The notes: a model not told the origin generated them from the letters alone. A DNA stretch of 43,410 nucleotides from an uncultured Ruminococcus sp. (GCA_946413815.1 CAMKMD010000034.1:1-43410); one strand, 5' to 3'. Shown: positions 22,687-32,100, counted from the first letter of the stretch. Numbers and translations are program-made.

Positions 22687-23696
22687 ATCCTTATCACCTC
22701 GAATCCTGCCGCCCTGATAAGGCGGTTATATACTGCAAGACCTACACCCTCGGACGAAGGCGCACGGACGTATACACGCTCTGCACCTGCCTCGTCAAGC
22801 TCGCGCAGGCGGCTGAACAGATAGTGAGCCTGTTCCTCGCTGCTGCGGCCGTAGGTCATATAGTTATAGGGGAAGCCTTCCTCGTCTCCTGTATAGAGCA
22901 GGAAATATGTCCCTCCGGAGCTGTGACTGTCCGCAAATCTCCGGAAATCCTCCGCAGAGGCCTCTACCATTATGATATGCGCCTTCGGGGAATAATGCTT
23001 GTACTTCATGCCGGGAGAGCTTACCTTCTCTCCGGCGGCGACTTCATTGAGTATCGCCTTGTCTATCACTACATCGCGGCATACCTCAAGGAGCATTTCC
23101 CTTGTAACGCAGCCGGGACGGAGTATGCGTGCTGTATGGTCGTCATCGAAGGAGATGACTGTTGACTCAACGCCGAACTTCGATTCGCCGCCGTCTACGA
23201 CTGCCGCTATCTTCCCCTTCATGTCGCGCATGACGTGGGAGGCTGCGGTGGGGCTGGGGTAGCCGGAGGTATTAGCCGACGGTGCGGCTATGACTGTACC
23301 GGAGAGTTCTATGATACGGTGCATTACCGGATGTGAGGGAACTCTTATGCCGACTGTGTCAAGTCCGCCGGATGTGACCATGGGTATCCTGTCATTCTTC
23401 GGGAGCACCATTGTCAGGGGGCCGGGGCAGAAGCGCTCTGCAAGCCTTGATGCAAGGTCAGGTATGGATGTGGTGTAATCCTTTGCCTGAGAGAAATCGG
23501 CAAGGTGGACAATGAGAGGATTGTCCGCAGGACGTCCCTTTGCCGCAAATACCTTGCGGACGGCATCCGGGTCTGTGGCATCTGCGCCGAGGCCGTATAC
23601 AGTCTCCGTGGGTATGCCCACTATCTCACCGCTGCTGATAAGACGGGCAGCTTCAGCAAGATCGGGCTCAGATGATGTTAAAAGCTTTGTTTCCAT
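22683..23696 (-). CDS. tsaC: L-threonylcarbamoyladenylate synthase (Sua5 type)
   Basis: A 337-residue enzyme making threonylcarbamoyl-AMP for the t6A modification of tRNAs that read ANN codons. The start at 23696 (METKLLTSS) follows GTGAGGTG. The YrdC domain has PTETVYGLGADATD, KGRPADNPLIVHL and SANTSGYPSPT. Residues beyond about 210 form the extra Sua5 C-terminal domain (linker SSPGMKYKHYSP). It is eight bases after prfA. The prmC gene often found between these two is absent. Confidence 0.92.
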   Translation of the reverse strand: METKLLTSSEPDLAEAARLISSGEIVGIPTETVYGLGADATDPDAVRKVFAAKGRPADNPLIVHLADFSQAKDYTTSIPDLASRLAERFCPGPLTMVLPKNDRIPMVTSGGLDTVGIRVPSHPVMHRIIELSGTVIAAPSANTSGYPSPTAASHVMRDMKGKIAAVVDGGESKFGVESTVISFDDDHTARILRPGCVTREMLLEVCRDVVIDKAILNEVAAGEKVSSPGMKYKHYSPKAHIIMVEASAEDFRRFADSHSSGGTYFLLYTGDEEGFPYNYMTYGRSSEEQAHYLFSRLRELDEAGAERVYVRAPSSEGVGLAVYNRLIRAAGFEVIRI

Positions 23697-23704
23697 GATG
23701 CACC

Positions 23705-24778
23705 TCACTGGTCAGCGCCCGCAAGACGTGCAGCCTGGTCGGCTGTAGCAAGGGCGTCGAATACCTCGTCAAGGGAGCCGTTCATCATATCCTCGAGGCG
23801 GTATATGGTAAGGCCGATCCGGTGGTCGGTAAGGCGTCCCTGGGGGAAGTTGTAGGTGCGTATGCGCTCGGAGCGGTCTCCTGTACCTACCTGGCTCCTG
23901 CGCTCAGAGGCTATCTTGTCGTTCTGCTCCTGCTGCATTGCTTCGTAGATGCGGCTGCGGAGTATCTTCATAGCCTTGTCTTTATTCTTGTGCTGGCTGC
24001 GCTCGTCCTGACACTCGACCACTACATTTGTGGGGAGGTAGGTTATGCGTACTGCGGACTCAGTCTTGTTGATATGCTGTCCGCCTGCGCCGCTGGCACG
24101 GAAGTAATCTATTTTAAGGTCGGTGGGGTTGATCTCAAGCTCTACCTCATCTGCTTCTGCAAGCACTGCAACAGTGACTGTGGAGGTATGGATGCGTCCC
24201 TGTGATTCGGTCTCGGGCACTCTCTGCACCCTGTGGACGCCGCTCTCGTATTTCAGGCGGGAATAGGCTCCTTCGCCCTCGATAGAGAAGCAAATCTCCT
24301 TGAAGCCGCCGAGCTCTGTGGGATTGGCGGAGAGTACCTCCTGCTTCCAGCCCTTTGACTCGGCATACATGGTATACATACGGTAAAGCGAATTGGCAAA
24401 CAGTGAAGCCTCTTCGCCGCCTGCACCGCCGCGGATCTCTATTATGACGTTCCTGTCATCATTGGGATCCTTCGGCAGGAGAAGTATCTTCAGCTCCTGA
24501 GTGAGGCTCTCCATAGCCTCCTTGCCCTCCTCAAGCTCGGACTGTGCCATCTCACGGAAATCACGGTCAAGTCCGCCGTTATCGAGGAGCTCCTTTGCCT
24601 CTTCATATCCAGTTTTAGCTTTTTTGTACTCCCTGTATTTTTCTATAATGGGAGTCATGTTCTTGAAATCCTTCATAAGCTGGGTATACAGCTTGTTGTC
24701 GCTTATGACACCGGGATCTGACAGCCGTTCACTTATCTCCTCGTACTTCTGCTCCATCAATGCGAGCTTTTCAAACAT
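23705..24778 (-). CDS. prfA: Peptide chain release factor 1
   Basis: A 357-residue factor that reads UAA and UAG stop codons and releases the finished protein. GGQ lies in [18 protein letters not shown], and the codon-reading loop is [14 protein letters not shown], with PET as the PxT motif of RF1. The length is normal. It overlaps DUF951 by 8 bases upstream and is followed closely by tsaC. Confidence 0.96.
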   Translation of the reverse strand: MFEKLALMEQKYEEISERLSDPGVISDNKLYTQLMKDFKNMTPIIEKYREYKKAKTGYEEAKELLDNGGLDRDFREMAQSELEEGKEAMESLTQELKILLLPKDPNDDRNVIIEIRGGAGGEEASLFANSLYRMYTMYAESKGWKQEVLSANPTELGGFKEICFSIEGEGAYSRLKYESGVHRVQRVPETESQGRIHTSTVTVAVLAEADEVELEINPTDLKIDYFRASGAGGQHINKTESAVRITYLPTNVVVECQDERSQHKNKDKAMKILRSRIYEAMQQEQNDKIASERRSQVGTGDRSERIRTYNFPQGRLTDHRIGLTIYRLEDMMNGSLDEVFDALATADQAARLAGADQ

Positions 24779-24971
24779 CAGTATTCTCCTTCCGGCTGAC
24801 TGTCTTTATGCTTTTCTCGATCTTGTTACGGGGTACCATGAATTCCCTGCCGCAGTTCACGCAGCGGAGCCTGAAATCTATGCCGGAACGGATAACAAGC
24901 ATCTCCTTTGCACCGCAGGGGTGGTTTTTCTTCATAGTCAGAATATCTCCCGGCTGTATATCCAAGGTCAT
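24771..24971 (-). CDS. DUF951 family protein
   Basis: A 66-residue protein, first of the prfA operon. The pattern [19 protein letters not shown], then [17 protein letters not shown], matches DUF951, a small Firmicutes family with a C...CxxC cysteine set that could bind zinc and an OB-like beta fold. Function is unknown; relatives often sit near ribosome or translation genes, as here. GGGAGG is unusually close to the start codon (two bases). Confidence 0.85.
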   Translation of the reverse strand: MTLDIQPGDILTMKKNHPCGAKEMLVIRSGIDFRLRCVNCGREFMVPRNKIEKSIKTVSRKENTDV

Positions 24972-25000
24972 TCCCTCCCATAATAAAAGCGTACTTACTT

Positions 25001-25029
25001 ATTATAGCCTAAAGCCCTTCATAAATCAA
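25001..25029 (-). promoter_or_regulatory. Promoter of the DUF951-prfA operon
   Basis: Minus-strand TTGATT (25024-25029), 17 bases, TATAAT (25001-25006). Confidence 0.75.
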
Positions 25030-25178
25030 TAATTTGCCCGTATATTTTTTTCGATTTGTGTAAAAATAATAAAAACGTGCTTGAAAACATATTGAAGTCA
25101 CACAAATTAGGTGTATTTTATCTGTGTTTGATAGTATTTTCACTGAACAAAATCTGTATTCGTGGAGGTCTATATTAT

Positions 25179-25511
25179 ATGATAACAAGTATAACCGCCG
25201 ATTTTCACTCGTCCGAAATGGGTTCTCTTGCCGCCGACAGGATACGCAGTCGCATACCGGGAGTATATTCCGCCGTCCTCAGGACCCATGACGGGGTCGC
25301 CGCAAACCGTTCGGGGAATGCCGTTCCCACCTTTGCCAACAACTTCAGCATGAACTTCATGACTGCGCAGGTCCCCGGCGACAGGACCAGTCCCCTTCCG
25401 GCGGGCGGCAGGATATATATCGTCTGCGACGGAAGAGGCATCGATGAGATAAACTCGCAGCTGAACAGACTCGGCGCTGTCAATATCCGGTGCAATCAGC
25501 CGGCTTTGTAG
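25179..25511 (+). CDS. Small hypothetical protein, possible ferredoxin-like fold
   Basis: A 110-residue protein with GGAGG before the start at 25179. The order of predicted elements is strand (ITSITADF), helix (SEMGSLAADRIRSR), strand (VYSAVLRTH), a flexible Asn/Gly-rich middle, then strand (RIYIVCDG), helix (GIDEINSQLNRLG), strand (VNIRCN). This beta-alpha-beta pairing suggests a ferredoxin-like or ACT-like small domain. There is no signal peptide. I do not recognise a family. It lies upstream of the S1 gene, separated by 77 bases that contain a nested hairpin (core 25547-25561). Confidence 0.7.
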   Translation: MITSITADFHSSEMGSLAADRIRSRIPGVYSAVLRTHDGVAANRSGNAVPTFANNFSMNFMTAQVPGDRTSPLPAGGRIYIVCDGRGIDEINSQLNRLGAVNIRCNQPAL

Positions 25512-25588
25512 AATAATCCTGCTCTCCGGTGAATATAACTGTATCAGGCAGCAGCGCTGCCGGAGCATGAAAATACGGAGGTACAGCC

Positions 25589-26512
25589 ATGTATTATTTA
25601 CCGGAGGGAACACTTATAAAGAATGAGGAGAACACAAGGTATATCTCCTCGGCGGATGGTCTCAGGGAGGCTATGGACAAGGGTATCATACTTGAGGGGA
25701 TAGCCTCACTCTGCGGGGCATCCCACGACCTGACAGTCGAGCTGCCCTGCGGAAGGGGCATCATCCCCCGCAGGGAGGGCGCTGTCGGCATAGATGACGG
25801 TACTACACGGGATATCGCACTGCTTTCCCGTGTAGGAAGGGCGGTCTGCTTCAAGGTGGTTTCTGTTCAGACTGACAGCAACGGCAGGGCTGAGGCTGTG
25901 CTTTCAAGAAAAGCTGCACAGGAGGAGTGCCTTGAAAGGTACATAAGCACACTGCGTCCTGGGGATGTCATCGGGGCAAGGGTCACCCACCTTGAACAGT
26001 TCGGCTGCTTCGTGGATATCGGCTGCGGGCTGCCTTCTCTTATACCCATTGACGCAATATCCGTATCCCGTATCGCGCATCCATCAGACAGATTCACTGT
26101 CGGGGACAGCATAAGGGCTGTTGTAAGGTCAGTGGACGGCAGGCGGGTATGCCTGACACACAGGGAGCTTCTCGGCACGTGGGAGGAGAATACGGCCGGT
26201 TTCTCAGCGGGAGAGACTGTGCCCGGGATAGTGCGCTCGGTAGAGGAATACGGGATATTCGTGGAGCTGACGCCGAATCTTGCAGGTCTTGCGGAGCTGA
26301 GGGACGGCATAGCTCCGGGGCAGAGGGTGAGCGTGTTCATAAAGGCTGTGATACCGGAAAAGATGAAGCTGAAGCTTGTCATCGTTGAACCCTGTACGGA
26401 TATGCCGGAGCATACAAGGGATATGGAGTACTGCTTCACCGGTGACAGGATGGAGCACTGGGTATATACTCCCGAATGCTGCGGGAAGAATATCCGGACT
26501 GATTTTGTCTGA
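25589..26512 (+). CDS. S1 RNA-binding domain protein (RpsA-like)
   Basis: A 307-residue protein with GGAGG ten bases upstream. Three OB-type S1 repeats: a degenerate one (residues about 32-110), a clear one (LRPGDVIGARVTHLEQFGCFVDIGCG, then DRRVCLTHRE-like end; about 122-198) and another (GETVPGIVRSVEEYGIFVEL; about 205-270). The C-terminal 35 residues contain two cysteines (ECCGKN). The layout resembles the short S1-like proteins of Firmicutes that bind mRNA or act in translation and stress, not the six-repeat ribosomal S1. Start of a plus-strand unit ending near the galactanase stop. Confidence 0.82.
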   Translation: MYYLPEGTLIKNEENTRYISSADGLREAMDKGIILEGIASLCGASHDLTVELPCGRGIIPRREGAVGIDDGTTRDIALLSRVGRAVCFKVVSVQTDSNGRAEAVLSRKAAQEECLERYISTLRPGDVIGARVTHLEQFGCFVDIGCGLPSLIPIDAISVSRIAHPSDRFTVGDSIRAVVRSVDGRRVCLTHRELLGTWEENTAGFSAGETVPGIVRSVEEYGIFVELTPNLAGLAELRDGIAPGQRVSVFIKAVIPEKMKLKLVIVEPCTDMPEHTRDMEYCFTGDRMEHWVYTPECCGKNIRTDFV

Positions 26513-26548
26513 GATACGGAAAGGGCGGACTAATGTCCGCCCCTGCTG

Positions 26549-28489
26549 TTATTCCGGTATTATGGTATTCGGAGGTGTTCCGTGTGTGGGTACTGAGAAC
26601 TCTCCCCTGCCCATAAGGAAAAGGCTTATAGTCGTAAGGTCTGCTACGTTCACCTCGCCGTCATCGTTGAGGTCGCAGTCGGCTTCCTTAGTCTCCGATA
26701 TCAGGCGCTGTCTGAGGTATACAAGGTCGAAGACATCTACTGCGCCGTCACCGTTGATATCTCCGGTTATACGGAAACGCTCGACCGGCTCGAGTATCCA
26801 GAGCTGATCCCGCTCACCGGAGCGTGGTTTCCTGCCGGCTCTGCTGCCGTTGCCGTCTCCGTCAGTGCCGAGGGCGCTGTCGGAAGAGCCTGCCGGAGCT
26901 ATAAGATAGCTGCCGTCCTCACGTTCTATGAATACACATGACTGCGAGTCGCCTTGCGAAAGGCCTGCGCCGCTGTCTGTAAAACCGAGACTGATGCCTT
27001 TATCGGCTGACGAAGAAACGATGCTGTATGCTTCGCCGTTTTTCTTTATGTACCATGAGTTGTAGTCAGCTGCGCCGTCCGCCTCATACTGTACTACGCC
27101 GCGTCCGTTCTCTGCTCTTCCGCCCTCTGCTGTAAGATACCTGCCTGTTGCCGCATTCTTTATACGGTAGAAACCTTCCGGTACCTCCGCACTCTTCTCC
27201 TGAACGGGCTGTACAGGTTCAACCGGCTTTTCCTTTCTCGGATAGATCTGTGTGAAGAGCTTCAGGGACTCAAGAGGCTTGCCGCTGAAATCGAACATAG
27301 CCTGATTGTCAAAGCCGGAACCGCCTGCGCCTGTGGCATCCTTATCGTACTCCCCTGCTGCATCAGAAGCCCAGCCGGAGCCGTACTTGTTCCAGTTCTC
27401 CTTCTGCTGCTCATAGCTCAGCGAGGGAAGTCCTATCCATGCGGGCTCCCAGTAGAACACGCCTATACCCTTGCTGCCTGTTTCGGCAACTGTACGGAAT
27501 ACATCAGTGATCGCCTGAGCCTGTCCGTCAACGGATACGGGATAGGAGAGAGTTGCACCGCTGCTGCCCTGCTTCACCGAATCAGGGAAAGCATCACCGT
27601 CTTCATTGGTATACGGGTAGGCTGTTTCGGCTACCATGACGTACTTGCCGTATTTATCGGCGATATTCTTCAGCTCCTTGCGGAGATTGTCCAGCGAACC
27701 GTGCCAGTAGGGGTAATATGAGGTCGCAAACACATCGTAGTCAAGACTGCATTCCTGCATCACCTTGGCATACCAGTCGAAGTAGCCGGATTCGGGATTG
27801 GTGAAGTGATGGCAGATGAGTATATCCCTGTTGAAGTCCCTGACCGCCTTTTCACCGCTTGAAAACAGGTCGCATATCTTGTACATATCCTTCTCGCCGC
27901 AGAAAAAGCACTGCGTCTCATTGCCCACCTGCACCATGCCGATATCTCCGCCAAGCTCTGTGACGTGCTCAACTACCCATTTCGTCCAGTTGTATATCTC
28001 GCCTTTCAGCTTGTCATGGCTGTGGGGTGCCCAGTATTTCGGTCGGGTCTGCTTTGCGGGATCTGCCCAGAAATCGGAATAGTGGATATCCACCAGCAGC
28101 TTCATGCCGTACTGCGCTGCACGCTTTCCTATGATACCCGCCGTATCCACATCGCTGTTTCCGCCGCCGTAGGTATGACCGTTCCCGTCATTCGGCTCGT
28201 TCCATACCCTTACACGGATATAGTTAACGCTGTTATCGGCAAGAGTCTTGAAGATATCCTGTTCCTGTCCGTTCTCGTTATAGAACTTTACCCCGGAATT
28301 CTCAAGGGAGACTATGGTGGAGATGTCAACTCCCCTTATGGGCTCTCCGCCGTTGAAGGACGGATCAAGATACTGATAGGTCACGCTGTCGGCTGCCGAA
28401 GCGGAGAACGTACAGCTGCCGGAGGTGATGCCCGCCTGCCCGAGCGCAATTACAAAGGCTGCGGCAAGAGATACTATCTTTTTCTTCAT
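26549..28489 (-). CDS. Cellulosomal arabinogalactan endo-beta-1,4-galactanase (GH53) with ricin-like domain and dockerin
   Basis: A 646-residue secreted enzyme cutting beta-1,4-galactan side chains of pectin. A signal peptide covers residues 1 to about 32. The GH53 domain spans about 45-415, with acid/base E191 in QVGNE and nucleophile E288 in VAETAYPY. A linker (EKPVEPVQPVQEKSAE) leads to a ricin-B/CBM13-like domain (about 440-570; FYRIKNAATGRYLTAEGG). A type I dockerin follows (about 573-631) with two calcium-binding repeats, GDINGDGAVDVFDLVYLRQ and DLNDDGEVNVADLTTISL. The dockerin implies attachment to a cellulosome scaffold. GAGGAG precedes the start. Monocistronic. Confidence 0.93.
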   Translation of the reverse strand: MKKKIVSLAAAFVIALGQAGITSGSCTFSASAADSVTYQYLDPSFNGGEPIRGVDISTIVSLENSGVKFYNENGQEQDIFKTLADNSVNYIRVRVWNEPNDGNGHTYGGGNSDVDTAGIIGKRAAQYGMKLLVDIHYSDFWADPAKQTRPKYWAPHSHDKLKGEIYNWTKWVVEHVTELGGDIGMVQVGNETQCFFCGEKDMYKICDLFSSGEKAVRDFNRDILICHHFTNPESGYFDWYAKVMQECSLDYDVFATSYYPYWHGSLDNLRKELKNIADKYGKYVMVAETAYPYTNEDGDAFPDSVKQGSSGATLSYPVSVDGQAQAITDVFRTVAETGSKGIGVFYWEPAWIGLPSLSYEQQKENWNKYGSGWASDAAGEYDKDATGAGGSGFDNQAMFDFSGKPLESLKLFTQIYPRKEKPVEPVQPVQEKSAEVPEGFYRIKNAATGRYLTAEGGRAENGRGVVQYEADGAADYNSWYIKKNGEAYSIVSSSADKGISLGFTDSGAGLSQGDSQSCVFIEREDGSYLIAPAGSSDSALGTDGDGNGSRAGRKPRSGERDQLWILEPVERFRITGDINGDGAVDVFDLVYLRQRLISETKEADCDLNDDGEVNVADLTTISLFLMGRGEFSVPTHGTPPNTIIPE

Positions 28490-28509
28490 TGTGTTCAGCT
28501 CCTCTTCTT

Positions 28510-28543
28510 CCGCCGCTTATGCAGCCGCCTAACTGCACGGCGG
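28510..28543 (-). promoter_or_regulatory. Leader hairpin of the galactanase mRNA
   Basis: CCGCCG (28510-28515) pairs with CGGCGG (28538-28543) and TGCAG with CTGCA inside. It lies between promoter and ribosome site and may stabilise the mRNA. Confidence 0.55.
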
Positions 28544-28558
28544 ATAATCTATAAGTAA

Positions 28559-28587
28559 ATTATACATTGACATTGACGGATTGTCAA
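28559..28587 (-). promoter_or_regulatory. Consensus promoter of the galactanase gene
   Basis: Minus-strand TTGACA (28582-28587), 17 bases, TATAAT (28559-28564). Confidence 0.85.
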
Positions 28588-28639
28588 CGAAATAATGCTT
28601 CTTCTCACTGCGATTCTGTCCAACATAGACTGAATATGT

Positions 28640-28651
28640 CAACAGCTGTTG
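28640..28651. promoter_or_regulatory. Perfect 12-base palindrome between divergent genes
   Basis: CAACAGCTGTTG lies about 50 bases upstream of the galactanase -35. It could be an operator for sugar control, but only one copy is visible. Confidence 0.3.
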
Positions 28652-28757
28652 TGCATTATTACAAAGTTGCCGTGAAACTGTAGCATTTTGCCCGGTCCGC
28701 CCGATTATATTGTACGTAAGGCACAGGAAAGTGCCGGATGAATGGAGGAAAGACAAT

Positions 28758-29450
28758 ATGAAGAAGAAAATAGTAATGTTAATGACACTTGCAATGGCGC
28801 TCACAGGCTGCGGTATCATGGAGCCTGCCGCACCCTCCGGAAATACAAGTGCTGCAACGGAAGCAGCAGCCGAAAAAGAAACTGAGGCTGCAACTGAAGC
28901 CGAGACCGAAGCTGCAACTGATGCAGCGACTGAAGCTGCAACTGAAGCAGGAACTGAAAAAGCTTCAGAGACAGCTGCTCCTGCTACTGAGGCCGCTGCC
29001 AGAACTGAGACCGCAGTCAATACTGCTGCACCGGCTGCCGAGGCATCTGAATCAGCAGCAACAGCTGCCGATGAGGCATCATCTTTTGCTGACCCGTTTG
29101 AAGGCAGCTACAGAGAGAGCCTCAGCGGACGATGCGTGATTACCCTCAAAAACAACGGACACGGCTATGACGGACATATCCACTGGTCAAGCTCTGCTTC
29201 AGAATGCTCAGAATGGGATTTCTCAGGCGAGTTCAACGGCAGACAGGTGCTCTACTATAATGACTGCACAAGGGCTGAGCGTGTATACACCGAAGACGGC
29301 AACTATACCGAGACCATAATCACCACGAACGGCACAGGCTATATCAGGATAGCCGAGGAGGGTGAACACACCGGCCTTACCTGGGTCGATGACAATGATG
29401 ATTCCGGTGCTCAGTATTTCTATGAGAAGGAAGATACTCCCGTTCAGTAA
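28758..29450 (+). CDS. Lipoprotein with Ala/Thr/Glu repeat linker
   Basis: The start at 28758 follows GGAGG. A 230-residue protein opening MKKKIVMLMTLAMALTGC, with a clear lipobox (LTGC). Residues about 30-112 are a low-complexity linker built from A-A-T-E repeats, which can hold the rest away from the membrane through the cell wall. The final 120 residues form a compact domain (DPFEGSYRESLSGRCVITL, YDGHIHWSSSASECSEWDF, EGEHTGLTWV) with two cysteines and many aromatic residues. The beta-rich look suggests a lipocalin- or binding-like fold. I do not recognise the family. Confidence 0.78.
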   Translation: MKKKIVMLMTLAMALTGCGIMEPAAPSGNTSAATEAAAEKETEAATEAETEAATDAATEAATEAGTEKASETAAPATEAAARTETAVNTAAPAAEASESAATAADEASSFADPFEGSYRESLSGRCVITLKNNGHGYDGHIHWSSSASECSEWDFSGEFNGRQVLYYNDCTRAERVYTEDGNYTETIITTNGTGYIRIAEEGEHTGLTWVDDNDDSGAQYFYEKEDTPVQ

Positions 29451-29512
29451 TGACATCCCCACATTTTACATAAACCTCCTTAATACTCTGCGGACATCCG
29501 CAGCATAAGCAG

Positions 29513-29552
29513 AACGCTCCTCCTGTCGGTTGCAGGAAGAGCGTTTTGTTTT
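29513..29552 (+). terminator. Terminator between lipoprotein and esterase genes
   Basis: AACGCTC (29513-29519) pairs with GAGCGTT (29539-29545), with a second inner stem CCTG/CAGG, followed by TTTGTTTTT. An additional short inverted repeat stands at 29488-29503. Confidence 0.8.
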
Positions 29553-29561
29553 TATCGTTCA

Positions 29562-30422
29562 TCAGACACAGCTGCGCAGAAAATCAAGCTCCTCACGGTT
29601 GGCCTGTCTTCCTGACTCGCTGCGGACGTCGCAGTGGAATACGTGTCCGAGACTGTTGTTCTCGTCGCCGTATACCTTATACTCATATCTTACGCCGGCT
29701 TTTGTAAGTGCATCGACCATGACCTGCTGTTCGTCATTCATAAAGTCGTTGACGGCTGTCATAAGATAGCAGGGCGGGAAATCGCCGGTTATATTGAATA
29801 CTACATCGAGAACGGAGAGTGCTCTCTCCTTATTCTCCTTCGGGAGAGTATGGACAAAGGCCATCTCCTTGCTCTTTGTGGTGAACATACCGCAGTTGAG
29901 GCCGAGCCCGCGTATACGGAGACCCTTCGGGAAGACAACTCCAAGCCGCTCCCTGAGCTCCTCGTTTGTGAGCACCGCTGCAAAAGCAGCCATTCCTGTT
30001 GCGCCGGCAGAATCGCCTATGCCGAATATCCTGTCCGGGTCGAAGCTGTACTCCTCTGCTTTCGACATAACAAAGCCGAATACCTTGTTCATATCCTCGA
30101 ATGCTGCCGGATAACGGTTCTTCGGTGCAAGACGGTAGCTGGGATTGACTACTGCAAAGCCCTGCTCTGCAAGGGACATACAGTAATAGCGGTAGGTCTC
30201 CTTGGTGCCGTACACCCATCCGCCGCCGTGGAAGTTCACTATGACGGGGAGCCTGTCCTTCTTCTCCTTCGGCAGGTATACATCCAGGAGGTTCCACTTG
30301 CCGTGAGGGCCGTAGCTGATATCCTCATGGAGGGTTATTGTATCGGGAGGAGTAAGTCCCCTGTCGCGCTTATCATCGCTGCGCTTGCACATCATCTTGA
30401 AAAGAAAGGTCTGGAATGACAT
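29562..30422 (-). CDS. Alpha/beta hydrolase, HSL-type carboxylesterase
   Basis: A 286-residue esterase. NFHGGGWVYG holds the oxyanion-hole HGGGW motif; GIGDSAGATG contains the nucleophile serine in GDSAG; the histidine is likely in SLGHVFHCD near residue 260, with an aspartate in TAVNDFM. Such enzymes hydrolyse short esters; in plant-fibre bacteria they can remove acetyl groups, but no signal peptide is present, so it acts inside the cell. AAAGGAG overlaps the stop of the MutS-like gene one base away, so the two are co-transcribed. Confidence 0.88.
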   Translation of the reverse strand: MSFQTFLFKMMCKRSDDKRDRGLTPPDTITLHEDISYGPHGKWNLLDVYLPKEKKDRLPVIVNFHGGGWVYGTKETYRYYCMSLAEQGFAVVNPSYRLAPKNRYPAAFEDMNKVFGFVMSKAEEYSFDPDRIFGIGDSAGATGMAAFAAVLTNEELRERLGVVFPKGLRIRGLGLNCGMFTTKSKEMAFVHTLPKENKERALSVLDVVFNITGDFPPCYLMTAVNDFMNDEQQVMVDALTKAGVRYEYKVYGDENNSLGHVFHCDVRSESGRQANREELDFLRSCV

Positions 30423-30423
30423 A

Positions 30424-32100
30424 TCATGACTCCTTTCCCGCGTCAGAATGATTCTTCATGAGCTGGTCAAAGGTTATTCCGTATTTATAGGCTATCTCAC
30501 GGGCATAGCTCTTGCCGTCAGGCTTCTTGAAGGATATCTTGTAGGTGCGCTCCCCGTCCCTGTTTTCCATGACGACGCTTGCCGCCCTGCATACCGCTCC
30601 GGGGACAGAGCTTATCACATCTGCATTCTCTGCAAGCTCATGCATATGGGTATTGAAGCAGGTGCGTGCACCGGTGCAGCAGAGGTATTTAAGCACGTCC
30701 TCCGCTATGTAGAGGGATTCCGTATGGCTGGTGGTGGCAAAGGATTCGTTGAAGAGTATAAGGCTGTCACGGCCGGCTGTAAGGCATATCCTGCGGAAGC
30801 GCTCTGACTCCTCCCCGAGACGTCCGAGGGCGACGGTGCGCTCCTCCTCTGCCGGGAAGTGAGTGTAGATGCCGTCACAGGGACGGATCTCCGCAGAAGC
30901 CGCCGGAACGAAGAGGCCGCTCTGATACATGAGGAAGGCAAGGCCTATTCCCTGTGTGAGTATGGTCTTCCCGCCCCTGTTAGGGCCTGTGAGTATCTGT
31001 ACAGTGGTATCGTCCGTGAACTCTATGTCGTTGCATACGATATCATCAGTGACAGTGCCTTTCAGTCTGCATATCGCAAGACGGATATTGTAGAAATCCT
31101 TCATGAAGGTATCCTTCTCGGAATACACTCCCTGACAGCAGGGCAGTCCGAGCTCCGTGAGCTGCTTTTCAAGGGATGTAAAGCGAAGATAGAAGAGGAA
31201 CTCGTCAGCAAGCACAGAAAAGGACTTCACGCTGACATTCACATACTTGTCAAGTGCCTTCCTGAGCTTTCCGGTGACGGAGGGAAGCATACGCTCGATG
31301 ATACTGTTGAGGTTGTTCATAAGCGGGCTGTCGTATGGGCGGTTATGCTTCGGAGTGCTCCTGTTCATGCGCTTCTCGACCATGTCAAGGCCGTCATCAG
31401 GCATCTCCATATTGAAGGGGAATATCTTCTTATCGTTTATCTGATCCTTGCGGTGATACTTGATAAAGCGCTTCAGCAGTCCCTGCTCGCCGAACCAGAA
31501 GCGGTTCAGGGAGAGGATACCTACCTCCTCCGGATAGAAATCCTGATCGAGGTTGACTCCGAGAGTCATGCTCCTTATGTCGCTGATCTCTTCGCCGATC
31601 TCTGCGATATCCTCCGCAAGCTCGTCAAAGCCGCTGTTGCTGTAGACATCCTTCATATATGCGGCAAAGCGCTTCATGCCCTCTGATGCGAATTCCTTTC
31701 CCTCCAGGGCCTTCGCTATACGGCGTACTGATCCGACATAGCTGTCAAGTGCCCTGAGACGCATAAAGAGATCCCATATAGTGGAGGTCTTGTCGATAGT
31801 GTTCGGGCGGTCATTCACATAGAAGCTCATGGCATCGAATATCTCATGGAGCTCCTCACACAGTCCGGGATCTGAGCGCAGGTCTGAATAAATATCCCTT
31901 CTGTAATCTATGATGTTCCTGCTCACGGGCATATCCGTGAGTATCCTGTGTATCACCTCAAACTCCGTACTGTTACCGGAGACGCTGTCTGCAAGGAATT
32001 CAACAGAGAGGTCGTTGGCTGTATCATCGCTGAGTGTGAAATAGGTGCCGCTCCCGTCAGGAGACAGGAGGCTGAATCGTTCTGTTTCCGGCTCTCTCAT
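30424..32100 (-). CDS. Divergent MutS-family ATPase without mismatch-recognition domain
   Basis: A 558-residue protein whose C-terminal half is the MutS ATPase: TGPNRGGKTI (Walker A, 371-380) and NTHMHELA with the MutS-type histidine. The helical core (about 80-330) resembles the MutS clamp. Domain I, which inserts into mismatched DNA, is missing, and so are the Smr nuclease of MutS2 and the usual MutL-contact region. The Walker B segment reads LILFNESFATTSHTE, with asparagine where MutS has aspartate (DExGRGT), so ATP hydrolysis may be altered. It lies next to mutS2 but has its own promoter. Role unknown. Confidence 0.8.
   Translation of the reverse strand: MREPETERFSLLSPDGSGTYFTLSDDTANDLSVEFLADSVSGNSTEFEVIHRILTDMPVSRNIIDYRRDIYSDLRSDPGLCEELHEIFDAMSFYVNDRPNTIDKTSTIWDLFMRLRALDSYVGSVRRIAKALEGKEFASEGMKRFAAYMKDVYSNSGFDELAEDIAEIGEEISDIRSMTLGVNLDQDFYPEEVGILSLNRFWFGEQGLLKRFIKYHRKDQINDKKIFPFNMEMPDDGLDMVEKRMNRSTPKHNRPYDSPLMNNLNSIIERMLPSVTGKLRKALDKYVNVSVKSFSVLADEFLFYLRFTSLEKQLTELGLPCCQGVYSEKDTFMKDFYNIRLAICRLKGTVTDDIVCNDIEFTDDTTVQILTGPNRGGKTILTQGIGLAFLMYQSGLFVPAASAEIRPCDGIYTHFPAEEERTVALGRLGEESERFRRICLTAGRDSLILFNESFATTSHTESLYIAEDVLKYLCCTGARTCFNTHMHELAENADVISSVPGAVCRAASVVMENRDGERTYKISFKKPDGKSYAREIAYKYGITFDQLMKNHSDAGKES

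Noticed and set aside
28529..29020. 163-codon minus-strand frame with Ala/Ser/Val repeats
   Set aside because: Antisense of the A-A-T-E repeat linker of the lipoprotein gene.
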